From Littorina saxatilis (taxonomy: Eukaryota; Mollusca; Gastropoda; Littorinimorpha; Littorinidae): a stretch of 64,000 bases of DNA. The position numbers and the translations under genes are program-made. Positions 45,600 to 58,100 of this stretch are shown here, piece by piece (position 1 is the stretch's first letter; every line of letters starts with the position of its first letter). The stretch covers positions 25,063,297-25,127,296 of the forward strand of contig NC_090248.1 of the NCBI RefSeq assembly GCF_037325665.1, given 5' to 3'. Under the pieces are notes generated by a model. That model ran no database searches. It was given only the letters and a program-made list of their open reading frames with translations, and had not been told where the DNA came from.

Positions 45600-46325
45600 C
45601 GTGCCAGACCAATGCAAAGAGCGGTGCCAGAATGAGAATGGTGCTGCCAGACCGGTGCTAGAGCGAGTGGAGGTACCAGAGTTAGAGCGGTGATGCCAGA
45701 GCGAGAGTGGTGTTGCCAGAGTCCCACTGAGAATGTTAGTGCCAGAGCGAGAGTGGCGTTGCTAGACTGGTGCCAGAGCAACAGTGGTGTTGCCAGAGTT
45801 AGGGCGGTGGTGCGAGAGTGGTGCTGCCAGACCGGTGTCAGAGTTAGAGTGGTGCTGCCAGAGTTAGAGCGGTGATGCCAGAGCAAGAGTGGTGTTAAGG
45901 TGGTGGTGCTGCCAGACCGGTGCCAGAATGACCATGGTGCTGCAAGACTGGTGCCAGAGGGAAAGTGGCATTGCCAGAGTTAGAGCGGCAATGCCAGAGC
46001 AAAAGTGGTGTTGCCAGAGTTAGGGCAGTGGTGCAAGAGTGGTGCTGCCAGAATGACCGTGGTGGTGCTGCTAGACCGGTGCCAAAGCAAAAGTGGTGTG
46101 CCAGAGTTAGAGCGGTCATGCCAGAGCAAGAGTTTTGTTGCCAGAATGAGAGAGGTGTTGCCAGAGTTAGGGCGGTGGTGCCAGAGCGAGAGTGGTTCTG
46201 CCAGACTGGTGCCAGAATAAGAGGGGTGGTGCCCGCCCAGTGCCAAAGCGAGATTGGTGCTAGACTGAGAGTGGTAATCCCACTGAGAATGTTAGTGCCA
46301 GAGTGAGAATGCTGGTGCAGGAGTG
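45600..46325. repeat. degenerate GC-rich minisatellite
   Basis: About 725 bp built from GTGGTGCTGCCAGA, CCGGTGCCAGAG and GTTAGAGCGGTG units in varying order. Open frames on both strands reflect the lack of stops in the unit, not genes. Confidence 0.85.
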
Positions 46326-46534
46326 GTATTGGTGGAAGAGATAGGATTAAGAAACCCAGACACATTTATATACCCATTGGCTGGTTATACGCTTATGAAT
46401 CGGTTTGATATGCTAGGGAGACAAGACTTACTGCCCGCTCTCCAAAAAAACACACCAGCACTAGAGTTTGCATGGTTAAATGTTTACAGCGGTCGTAGTT
46501 TGTGCTTGGAATCAGCTCATAAGTTGTCTCATTT

Positions 46535-46605
46535 TTCATGATCCACTAACTTCGACCATTATTTTTAATAATCACTGAGACTTGGCATGTAACCTCTACG
46601 TAAGC
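46535..46605. repeat. arm of the 24972 foldback family
   Basis: CTTCGACCATTATTTTTAAT then AATCACTGAGACTTGGCATG and TAACCTCTAC match the complement of the left arm at 24972-25014 plus adjacent sequence. Confidence 0.72.
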
Positions 46606-46844
46606 GTAAGCCTGTCAACTCCTGCGCGGTGTAAGTTGATTCGGGTGCCTGTGTTTTGGGTCTTGCCCTTATTTTCAACAACAACTTTGAAGAAATGAAG
46701 TAACCACTATACACAGTTCAACAGACCAAATTTCAGCAAGTGGCAAGCCACCGAAAACATAACATAGTTTATAAGGCACGAAACAAACATGTAATAGACA
46801 ACACACAAGGAAAACGCGGGTTCGTGTAAGAAATAGCACAGGTA

Positions 46845-47445
46845 CAGGGTGACACGAAAAAAACAGATCCCACCAAAAGTTTAATATTTTCTGAAATAAT
46901 CAGCCGATTCTTTTATTTTTTCAGGTGAGCCAAGCTGAAATGATGTTCTAACAGCCCACCAAGTTTGAGCTTCAAGATGTCATGGACAACGGAGCATAAG
47001 ACATTTATAGTCGAGGCCTATTTTCGCCGGCGAACAGATTTGCTCGGGCTGCGCACAACAGACTCTCTGACTGAATCAATATTCCTCGGTGTCCTTGCTG
47101 ATTTAGGTCGACCAGAGTGGGATCCCCTGTTAGGGTTTTTACTATTGAGGTTATTGACAGTCCCATGGTCTCTGAACTTATCCCTAAATCAGCAAGGACA
47201 CCGAGGAATATTGATTCAGTCAGAGAGTCTGTTGTGCGCAGCCCGAGCAAATCTGTTCGCCGGCGAAAATAGGCCTCGACTATAAATGTCTTATGCTCCG
47301 TTGTCCATGACATCTTGAAGCTCAAACTTGGTGGGCTGTTAGAACATCATTTCAGCTTGGCTCACCTGAAAAAATAAAAGAATCGGCTGATTATTTCAGA
47401 AAATATTAAACTTTTGGTGGGATCTGTTTTTTTCGTGTCACCCTG
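46845..47445. mobile_element. 601-bp palindromic foldback transposon
   Basis: Two 263-bp inverted arms (46845-47107 and 47183-47445) around a 75-bp spacer, flanked by TA on both sides (46843-46844 and 47446-47447). The ends CAGGGTGACACGAAAAAAAC are mariner-like. Each arm carries the start of the same frame (46965 plus, 47325 minus; MSFKMSWTTEHKTFIVEAYF), which resembles the N-terminal helix-turn-helix of mariner-related transposases. The arms look essentially identical, implying recent origin or conversion. Confidence 0.88.
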
Positions 47446-47447
47446 TA

Positions 47448-48837
47448 TGACGCACCAGTTAAACTTGACCAGGCAGGCGAAACTGATTTATTCAACACAA
47501 AAATCACAGAGAAGTGCAACAAGGTCAACAGAGGCAACTTTCATCATTATATAACAAATAAAAATAAAAATAACACATCACGAAGCTGCAGAAGTACAAA
47601 AGCAAAAGCACAATAAGATTAGGATATTCACACACACTCTTGCGTACTGAAGACAGTCAAATCAGTCACGTTCACAGAACAACTCGCGCTCAGTTTTGGT
47701 CGTAAAAGCTCTGAGTGAAAAACACAAGCATGCATGATTTCAGCACGATGATCTTAAAAAGACACATGCATTGTTCGACGGAAATAAAACGAGCATGATT
47801 CAGCACGATGATTTTCCAAAAGATACAATGTACCTCTCTTCTGTCGATGAAAAAACCACCGTGCAAACTATCACCGATTCCTCCAGATGTGTATACATAA
47901 TACAGCATGACACTATTTTCATTAAAGCGCATGTAAACATGTATCTTCTTCAAGGCAACAGCCTGGCTAATTCTGCATTATTTGAAGTGATTTTAATCTG
48001 ATTTCTATTGCTGGAAGCGATAAAGTATACTTTCGTTGGGCTGCCCCCCTCCTCCCCCATCCCCATTTTGTACTTAGTTTTGTTTTCATTTCTGCGTAGC
48101 TGACCTGTTGGCCTCCAAATAGTGTGTTCCATCTCTATACCAAAAGCTTGAAAAGTTCTATACAGATGCTCTGAGAAAAACAAGCGTCCATAATATAGCA
48201 TCTTTAAACCCAGCTGCGTTTAGCTTTGACATGCATAGAATCTATCTCATTTTAGAACCAACTGTTCCCTTGACGAAAAAATGTCGGGCTGATATTGACA
48301 CAATGCAGCACTGAGTGGTGATAAATAACAAAAACCTCTGCAACTGCACTGAATTAATGAGAGAACAATGGGCAGCTGTTATACAAAAGTGAGTTATACT
48401 GAAACACGACAGAATTAACCAGCAAACATAAGATCACAAGGCCTTCGACAAATGTATACAACAGTTCAACGTTCGGAAGTCATAAATGCAATGAGCGCAC
48501 ACAAGAACGTGTGTGTTTGCGTACACAAGCGCTTCCCAAAAAAATATTATCGACTATATTGTTGCCATCATTTCGATGACTGAATTAGACCTATATTCTG
48601 CATTGACACACTTTGAAACTCAAAACATATGCAACAAAATCTACAATGCAGATCAAGCGTCAATATTTAGTTAGTGTCAGAAGGACCCATGCATTATTTC
48701 GCTTTTGAAATAGATAATTTACAGCTTGTGTGGGCTAGAAAACGCAGTATCAAACATTGAACGACAAAATCCTAATGTATTCACATTCGATGGCGTAATG
48801 TTGAAAAATCACACAGATTTTAGATTTTTTCTCTCAG
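47448..48837. other. intergenic, no gene recognised
   Basis: AT-rich DNA between THOC7 and the protease gene, with short ORFs of no recognisable family. Confidence 0.4.
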
Positions 48838-49180
48838 TAGATGTCTTTTGTGACGTCATATCCGTCCATTTAAAAAAGTTAAGGCCGCACTGTGGCGACG
48901 TCATGTTCTAATCAAATTCACTGACATTTTTCTCAAACAATCTTTGACTCGGTCCGGATTGCATTTCATCCTGTAAGCCAGAATAATTATTTATTTGTTA
49001 TTTAAAGTCTACTTGAAATTTAAATTTTGATAGCAGAAGTAAATTGACTGCATTGTATTCTTAATTATTTTCCAAAAATTGAGAACAAAAATATACATGT
49101 ATAAATGATGCTGTTACTGAATTGAAAATATGCCCTGAAATAAAGAAAATCCGTGTTGCACAAACTAGCTTGACTCAGTC
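48838..49180 (-). repeat. old degraded family C copy
   Basis: TTTGTGACGTCATATCCG, AAGTTAAGGCCGCACTGT and CGGATTGCATTTCA correspond in order to family C internal motifs, with many substitutions and gaps. Confidence 0.6.
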
Positions 49181-49431
49181 ACCAAGACCTATACGTCAGC
49201 GTTGTCTCGGTCGAAGGGTTTCGGCCTGCCCAAAACTTACTCGGCACGGTGATATATGATCCAAAGTGCTCAATTTCAATCTTTTACGACGATAGATTGA
49301 CCGAATGTTTTGATCTTGTTTTACGCGACTATCTTCTATGTACCTGTCGTCAAGAATCGTGATTTTTGTGTACTTATAATCGAGTTTGTATTATGCCAAA
49401 CAAAAACAAAACCTAATAAAAGAAAAGAAAC

Positions 49432-50207
49432 AAGTCGCGTAAGGCGAAAATACAACATTTAGTCAAGTAGCTGTCGAACTCACAGAATGAAACTGAACGC
49501 AATGCAACGCAGCAAGACCGTATACTCGTAGCATCGTCAGTCCACCGCGCACGGCAAAGGCAGTGACATTGACAAGAAGAGCGGGGTAGTACTTGGGCTG
49601 AGAAGGATAGCACGCTTTTCTGTACCTCTCTTCGTTTTAACTTTCTGAGCGTGTTTTTAATCCAAACATATCATATCTATATGTTTTTGGAATCAGGAAC
49701 CGACAAGGAATAAGATGAAGGTGTTTTTAAATTGATTTGGACAATTTAATTTTGATAATAATTTTTATATTTTTAATTTTCAGAGCTTGTTTTTAATCAA
49801 AATATAACATATTTATATATTTTTGGAATCAGAAAATGATAAAGAATAAGATGTACGTAAATTTGGATCGTTTTATAAAAAAAATGTTTTTTTTACAATT
49901 TTCAGATTTTTAATGACCAAACTCACTCATTAGTTTTTAAGCCACCAAGCTGAAATGCAATACCAAACTCCGGCCTTCGTCGAAGATTACTTGACCAAAA
50001 TTTCAACCAATTTGGTTGAAAAATGAGAGCGTGACAGTGCCGCCTCAACTTTCACGAAAAGCCGGATATGACGTCATCAAAGGCATTTATCAAAAAAATG
50101 AAAAAAACGTATGGGGATTTCATACCCAGGAACTCTCATGTCAAATTTCATAAAGATCGGTCCAGTAGTTTAGTCTGAATCGCTCTACACACACACACAG
50201 ACAAACA

Positions 50208-50262
<55 letters not shown>

Positions 50263-50332
50263 CACGACCCTCGTCTCGATTCCCCCCTCTACGTTAAAAT
50301 ATTTAGTCAAAACTTGACTAAATATAAAAAGT
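49432..50332 (+). mobile_element. family C repeat, full length
   Basis: Starts ACAAGTCGCGTAAGGCGAAA, then ACATTTAGTCAAG, and runs ~900 bp through repeated AAAACA...GAATCAGGAACC segments, GCCGGATATGACGTCATC, a (CA)n tract and GACCCTCGTCTCGATTCCCC to the terminal palindrome ATTTAGTCAAAACTTGACTA. Non-coding. Both ends carry TTTAGTCAAG-type sequence; superfamily uncertain. Confidence 0.87.
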
Positions 50333-50379
50333 ACTAATTGAAGAGTGCGATTTATCCAAGCAAGGTGGATGCGTTGGGT

Positions 50380-50618
50380 GGATGGTGTTGTCGTTGTTGC
50401 CTCTACTGCTGCTTTTGTTGCTTCTGTTGTTATTATTGTTGTTGTTTTTGTTGCTTCTGCTGCTGTTGTTATTATTGTTCTTGTTGCATCTGCTGTTGTT
50501 ATTGTTTTTGTTGCTGCTGTTGCTTCTACAGCTGCTGTTAATGCTAGTGTTGTTGTTATTGTTGTGTGCTTCTGCCGTTGTTGTTATTTGTGTTGCTTTT
50601 GCTGTTGTTGTTGTTTAG
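50380..50618. repeat. imperfect trinucleotide (GTT/GCT)n tract
   Basis: About 240 bp of degenerate TTG/CTG triplets; poly-Leu, poly-Cys or poly-Val frames are artefacts. Confidence 0.9.
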
Positions 50619-50632
50619 TGTACCCGCGTTGA

Positions 50633-51505
50633 ACACATGTACAGAGAAAGTGACTGTCATCCAAACGGGAAGATTTGTGCACAATTGTAACAATCCCCCC
50701 GCCATATATAGACAGTTGTCCTCCGTCTTCGTTGGATTTTTAAACTACAGTAGCAGGCAATCACAGAAGTAAAGGATCCCTGCTGTTCATGCATGATTTA
50801 TCCCCATGCAAAACATAACAACTTACTTTTGCTAAACAATTTAATTACAACCAGAAGTTCATTTATTAAAATCATATACCTGTGTCAGTTACAACCAATA
50901 ACTCGCCAATTCGATGTCAATAGACTGAGCAAACTGCTTAGTGATAACTGAGCAGGTATCTGTTTAGTGTAACTGGTTTTGTGTCTGTTTGCATTGTTTT
51001 AGTTTAACCACAGTTTTCCCCGAGTAACAATGGCAAGAACACTGGCCTAGGGCCAAACTGGGAAAGGTGGAGGGGTGTGCGGTACGGTATAAACCTAAGA
51101 CTTACACGTGTGTCGCAGATGCACTTTCGTAAATGTGGGGAAAACCGAGAAGCAGACAGGTCATTGGCGCCTGCATGGACAGGCATGGAATGATGTTGAT
51201 GGTGGTGCTGGTGACAGTGCTGTGTGTGTCTTCGCGTACAGTATGTACACATGGTCGTAAATCGTGTGCTTTAAGTCGGTGGAATGCATATAAAAATCCT
51301 GTAGCAGCATCAGGGCAGAAAAACAAGAAAGAAACAAAAAACACCCCAACGCTAAACTCTACAACTACTTTCACCTCCAGCAGGTTTTGTCCTTGAATCG
51401 GGATTAACTTAACACACAAGTATGGCGCCAAGTCCGGACCTTTGCGGCGAGCGGCACGTGTGTTGACTGCCCAACAAGGTCAAATGCCGCATCCAGGGGA
51501 GGTGA
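50633..51505. other. upstream region of protease gene
   Basis: About 870 bp with no repeat recognised; probably contains distal regulatory sequence of the protease gene, but no site is identified. Confidence 0.35.
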
Positions 51506-51512
51506 CCATGCC

Positions 51513-51520
51513 TATATAAA
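51513..51520 (+). promoter_or_regulatory. TATA box of protease gene (candidate)
   Basis: CCTATATAAACG gives a canonical TATATAAA 375 bp before the first in-frame ATG (51895) and ~500 bp before the preferred start (52021). A start site near 51543 would give a long leader unless a 5' intron is present. It is the only strong TATA match seen at suitable distance. Confidence 0.55.
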
Positions 51521-52020
51521 CGTGAATTGAAACAAAAACTGTTCCTTCCGGACGGAAACTCAGGGTAGGCCAAGCAGTTTAACTAATGTGCATTGAGAAC
51601 AGGTGGACTTCAACGAGCAGACACTGAAAATAGAGAACTGAGCTAGGGCATTCATTTCGGCCAACTATGTTGTCTTACCACGGGCACGGAGAACTTCAAA
51701 GGGAACACGGCTCAAACGAGTCCACTCTCTGAATAAGAATACAGATTTGCAAGTTGTAGTCCCCGGTGTTCAGGGACTTTGTCTCGCCATTTGCCTATTA
51801 CCAACCAAAACTAAATTTTTTTTATAAAGAGCAAAAGAAACATATTAATTTGTGATTTGCTATTAAATTTTCTGGACTCAAAGGACAGAGGATTATGGCC
51901 CTGTTGGACTCTCTTTCAAAACATCCGCACCAAACTTGTTCAAACCGGAAGCGCCAAACACTTTCACAGCTGATCTGCTTCTCAGACTCACTCCCGCTGC
52001 GGACTGGTCAAAGCTTGAAA

Positions 52021-55000
52021 ATGAAAATGTTCATTGTTTTAGCCATCTTGGCAACCGTCTGTGATAGTACAACAAGTGCTTGTGAACTCCAACCTCCATG
52101 TGAGACTTGTGCATCGTTGTCCACCGTGGCAGACCCGGATGACTGCACTAGATATTTCACGTGCTTAAGGGGGCGTGTGTTTGCACCCCAAATGTGCAAC
52201 AGGGGCATCTACTCCATCAAACTACACACGTGCGTTTCTGGAGACGCAAGCGCTTGTAAACAAGGTAGCCGAACAGCCGAATTCGTCCCACGAACTACTG
52301 AGAGGACAACTACAACGACAACAACACCACCAACGACAACAGAAACGACAACGACTCCCCCAAGAACAACCACCGAGATTCCAATAATTGTAGAACCTCC
52401 GGACACCATTGGCAGAGCAGCTGGGGGCGTCAACTCGGGTGAGATTTACTCATGAAGATTAAAACTATTCTTTCAAGTTTTATTTAACGTTAAGATATGT
52501 ATTGCACTCATATCGTGGCCGGACACTATGGTGCACGCATACCACCTTGTGTCTTTGTCTCTTGGTCGGTGTGTGTGAGGTGCAGTGCCTTTTTTGCCTT
52601 CAATTGAGAAGAGAAGAAATCATAGAACAGATATTATAATACCTGCAAGGGGGGTGGGGGGGTGGTGGTCCTAAGGTTCCTTCTAAAAGCGCATTTTTAC
52701 ATGCCTAAATGGTTCAACATAGTTCACTGGAACCTTCTTGACCTAACGGCCTTTTGAATAGACAAACAAGAGACACGACTGCAAAATTAAAGAAACGTTG
52801 CTTTGACTGGTCTTAGAATCTTAGATGGCTGCGACCATCTTGGGCACATTTAATATTTTTTTTCTGTTGTGTCTCTTGTTTGTCTTTTTATATTTAGTCA
52901 AGTTTTGACTAAATATTTTAACATCGAGGGGGAATCGAAACGAGGGTCGTGGTGTATGTGCGTGTGTCTGTGTGTGTGTGTATGTGTGTCTGTGTGTGTG
53001 TGTTTAGAGCGATTCAGAGAAAAGTACTGGACCGATCTTCATGAAACTTGACATGAGAGATCCTGAGTATGGCATCCCCAGAGAAGTTTTTCATTTTTTT
53101 GATAAATGTCTTTGATGACGTCATATCCGGTTTTTCGTGAAAGCTCAGGCGGCACTGTCACGCTCTCATTTTTAAACCAAATTAGTTGAAATTTTGGTCA
53201 AGTAATCTTCGAGGAAGCCCGGACTTTGGTATTGCATTTCAGCTTGGAGGCTTAAAAGTTAATAAATGACTTTGGTCATAAAAAATCTGAAAATTGTAAT
53301 TAAAATTAGTTTTTTATAAAACGATCCAAAAATAATCTAATCTTATTCTTCATCCTTTTCTGATTCCAAGAACATATAAATATGTTATATTCGGATTAAA
53401 AACAAGCTCAACAAATTAATATGTAATATGAAAATTATGATTAAAACTAAATTTCCGAATTCGATTTGAAAACAATTTCATTTTATTCCTTGTTGGTTCC
53501 TGATTCCAAAAACATATAGATACGTTATGTTTGGATTAAAAACAAGCTCAGAAAGTTAAAAAGAATAGAGATACAGAAGACCGTGCTATCCTGCTCAGCG
53601 CAACCATTACCGCGCCATACTGGCTTGTCAATGTCACTGCCTTTTCCACAAGCGGGGGACTGACGATGCTTTATACGGTCTTGGTGAAAAAATGCAGTGC
53701 GTTCAGTTTCATGCTGTGAGTTCGACAGCTTGACTAAATGTAGTAATTTCGCCTTACGCGACTTCTTTTTATTCTTGATTTAGAACGTTATCAGTCTCGG
53801 ATTTAGAAGATGTAAGCTCACTCAGAACAACGTTTTTTTCTCACAGCTCTATGCGGAATCAAGAGTTCGAGGAACATCGTAGGGGGAGGAAGTTCCGACC
53901 CCGCGGAATGGCCGTGGCAAGTTTCCTTGCAATACTACAACGTCAGACAACGACGCTTCTTGCATTTCTGTGGGGGCACCCTTATCGCCAACAAATGGGT
54001 CATGACTGCCGCGCACTGCACCATGGAGTAAGTTTATTTTTTGTTTTTTTCTTAAATGATCATAGAACGTCTGTGTGTTTCCCGCGCTCTGACCAAGAAA
54101 AAAAATAGAAATTCACTCAGAAGGAACTCTGTTGAAATGCACTTTTCGGTAATAGTGATACAAAATGACATTCTCAATCATTCACAAATTTGCAAGTAAA
54201 TTGCTTTTCGATTATTCTTCTTCTTCCTCGTTCGCTAATTGCTAATTATCTAAAAGTCAGCAAACTTGATGCACTTGCTGCACGCGCGTACATGCATGTG
54301 CGTGTGTGTGTGTACCAGTGCGTGTCACAGTGTGTGTTTGTGTGTGTGCACTGTGTCTGTGCTGGCGTGAGTTCGTGTTGGTGTGTTTCAGATTTTCTTT
54401 TGCTGACTTGTTTCAGGGTCCATTTTTTTCTCTCCACATTAACTTTTCCCATCTTGTTTCAGCGTCGGAGTTCCAAACATATTTGTGGTGGTGGGAACAC
54501 ATTACCTTTCTCGAAGAGACCCCGGTGAACACTTGATTCAAGTCAAATCGGCAGTCAAGGTTTGTTTTCAAACATACGTGTTCAGGGATGGCATACATTG
54601 CACAGTTGTATTGCAAATACGGCTCATAGACCACTGTTATATGCACTGGTTGTGTGAAGTGAACTGCTAATAAAGTGGACCCCCCCCCCCCCCCATTTGT
54701 ATGATCTCCCTGTTCTTCACATGTCCTGTTAATATCGTCCGTGAATTTACCTCCGTTTGAAGATTTCCTCCCTCGTAAGAACAGATTTTCTCAGATTGTT
54801 GTATACACTCAGGGTCGATTCCACTGTTCTGTGCAATTTGTGGCATACTACCACGTGCTAACACTAGTAGCACGTGCTTGTGACAAAATTGTATATGTTT
54901 CTCTACCCGTGTAGTGATTGTTCGTGCATCAAGCATATATATCTTCTGCTCGGTACGGGCGTGGTGGTAAGACGTCGGCCTCCTAATCGGGAGGTCGTGA

Positions 55001-55096
55001 GTTCGAATCCCGGTCGCTGCTGCCTGGTGGGTAAAGGAGTGCAGATTTTTCCGATCTCCCAGGTCAACTTATGTGCAGACCTGCTAGTGTGTTAGA

Positions 55097-55160
<64 letters not shown>

Positions 55161-58100
55161 CTGTCTTTCTGAGCATGTGTTTGTATGTGTGTGCGTTGGT
55201 GTGAATGCGTTGATCTGAACATCAGTCTCTAAGAGACAAATCCTTGCTATAGTAGAAGGCCACAGAGATACATTTAGACAGCGGACGTATTGAAGGCACG
55301 AGAAAACAGAGCTACATCTGTCGCACCCGCGATGTTGGCTTTTAACTCTTACCAGTTCACTGTAGGCCTATTTCATGCTGAAAATAATGAAATTAGGGTA
55401 TGGCCCGAAAATCTTAAATTTTATGCTCGTTTCTTCATGAAATTATAACATGTTGAATATCAAATTGAAGCTCTTGCAATTTTCTTGCTCACAGTTATAA
55501 GGTCTTCATGGTGTATAGAATCGCCACGTAAAGCCTGTTCTTAATTGAGCCCGAATTCGACTAGTACGCGAAGACTTCGCGAAGTCTTTTTACCGCCGGA
55601 AAACTCAGTGCTAAAGCTCCATGCGGCCAGCTTCGCGTAATCAACTTCGCCCAGTTAAGGACATGATTCACCCATTTCAAACTCAAACCACACCTGAATT
55701 TGTGTCTTTTCTTCTCAGCACCCCAACTACTCGCACCACGGCAACTATCCCAACGACATCGCGCTGCTGGAGCTGGCCCAGGAGGTCCGGTACGGGGGCA
55801 CTGCCAGGCCCGCCTGTCTGCAGAGCTCGTGGGAGTTCACGTACGAGGAGAAGCCCCAAAACTTCTACGAGTACACGTACAAAGGCTGCTGGGTCACCGG
55901 CTGGGGGACCACACTGGGTAAGGGAAACGGATGGTATTTTTGATGTTATAGTGGAATCCTCCTCCCGGAATCGGTGTATTGCTGCCCAAATGGCGGGCTA
56001 AAAACGGACATAATACGTACACACCCACTCGTGCAAAAAAACATGAGTGTACGTGAGAGTTTCAGCCCATGAACGCAGAAGAAGAAGAAGACCCTTTAAG
56101 ACCCTGGAATTTACGATTTACGTCCTTCCAAGACCTTGCTTTCTCAAATGTTCTCGTGTGTTGAAATGTATGTAAGAAATGTTAAGTCCTTAGTACTGGA
56201 AACTTGCATTCTCCCAGTAAGGTAATATATTGTACTACGTTGCAAGCCCCTGGAGCAAATTTTTGATTAGTGAACAAGAAACAATTGACAAGTGGCTCTA
56301 TCCCATCTCCCCCCTTTCCCCGTCGCGATATGACCTTCGTGGTTGAAAACGACGTTAAACACCAAATAAAGAAAAGAAATAAAGAAAAAAAGATAACGTC
56401 TGTAAATTTACATCCGTTTTTAAGACTCCTTCCCTTTTGATCATGTGTGACAGGTTTAGAGGATGTGTCAATGCCAGGTTCTCCCCCGAAATCGGCGGCG
56501 TATGGCTGCCTAAATGGCGGGGTAGAAACGCTCATGCACGTAAAAAACCTCTCGTGCAAAAAAACACGAGTGTACGTTGGAGTTTCAGCCGATTAACGCA
56601 GTAGAAGAAGAAGAAAGAAGAAGACCACGTGTCAGGTTCCATCTGATGCCCGTCTGGCATTGTGAATAAACGGTTCGATTTTCAGATTTATCTTCCTATC
56701 AGTTTTGTTGTTTCGGCAGTAAAACTGAGACGATCATGGACACACCGCGTGCTCACGTCAGGATATATCAATCTGGATCCCGGAAGTCCTCTGTGACATT
56801 AAACCATGACAACCGAAAGGTTACAGTGAATTACACGTCTATCGGTGTTTTATCCAGCTGATGGGAAGCAATCCCAAGGAAGGCTCAGTTTTTCGGGTAA
56901 ATCTAACTCGCCTCATTTATGAAAGCCATCCTAAGCTTTCGTGGTCGTTGCTGACTTAGTTACTGGCTTGCACATTAATTAAGATACATAGTTTAATTGG
57001 ATGGGAGCTTTTGACATCCTCGATAATCGTATGTTCAAAGCAACGTACACAGTGAGTCATAAGGATACACTGTTTAAATGGATGGAAGCTTGTGACATCC
57101 TCAATAATCGTATGTTCAAAGCAACTTACACATAAGGATACACAGTTTAAATGGATGGAAGCTTGTGACATCCTCAATAATCGTATGTTCAAAGCAACTT
57201 ACACATAAGGATACACAGTTTAAATGGATGGAAGCTTGTGACATCCTCAATAATCGTTGGTTCAAAGCAACTTACACATAAGGATACACAGTTTAAATGG
57301 ATGGAAGCTTGTGACATCCTCAATAATCGTATGTTCAAAGCAACTTACACATAAGGATACACTGTTTAGATGGATGGAAGCTTGTGACATCCTCAATAAT
57401 CGTTGGTTCAAAGCAACTTACACATAAGGATACACAGTTTAAATGGATGGAAGCTTGTGACATCCTCAATAATCGTATGTTCAAAGCAATGTACAAGTGA
57501 GTCATAAGGATACACAGTTTAAATAGATGGAAGCTTGTGACATCCTCAATAATCGTGTGTTCAAAGCAACTTACACATAAGGATACACAGTTTAAATAGA
57601 TGGAAGCTTGTGACATCCTCAATAATCGTTGGTTCAAAGAAATTTGCATATAACGACACACAGTTTAAATGGATGGAAGCTTGTGATATCCTCAATAATC
57701 GTATGTTCAAAGAAATGTGCATATAACGACACACAGCTTAATTAAATGGATGGGAGCTTGTAGCATCCTCAATAAACGTACGTTGAAACAGTATAGTGAA
57801 AAGTCTTCCTACATGATCTGCAGGCACGGCCAACCAGGACTCCTTGAACGAGATCCGCCTGAGTCTCGTCGACCACTACCTGTGTCGCAGCCGTTGGCCT
57901 GGCTACATCACCAACTCCCAGATGTGTATTGGCATGGGCAACGCTGGAGCTTGCAGGGTGAGTTGATGTGGGGAGGAGGGGGTTCCAGAAGCCCCCCCCC
58001 CCCCCCCCCGCCTGGCAAATGTCCCTTTTATTCTCTCAAAAAAAGACCCCTAATACCCCTTTCAAATGATAAAATTCACCAGCATCTGGGGGCTTTTGTC

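Noticed and set aside
45464-46365. 140- and 156-codon ORFs with repeats
   Set aside because: Stop-free minisatellite; open in several frames on both strands, with no splice or domain evidence.
50338-50632. Poly-Leu/Cys/Val ORFs suggesting a membrane protein
   Set aside because: Degenerate GTT/GCT triplet repeat read in three frames.
51895-52020. Upstream in-frame ATG of the protease (MALLDSLSKH...)
   Set aside because: Starting here would bury the hydrophobic signal peptide 42 residues inside; the start at 52021 places it at the N-terminus.
54948-55020. Functional tRNA gene
   Set aside because: Head is followed by a SINE body shared with another SINE and the acceptor stem does not close; more likely a SINE.
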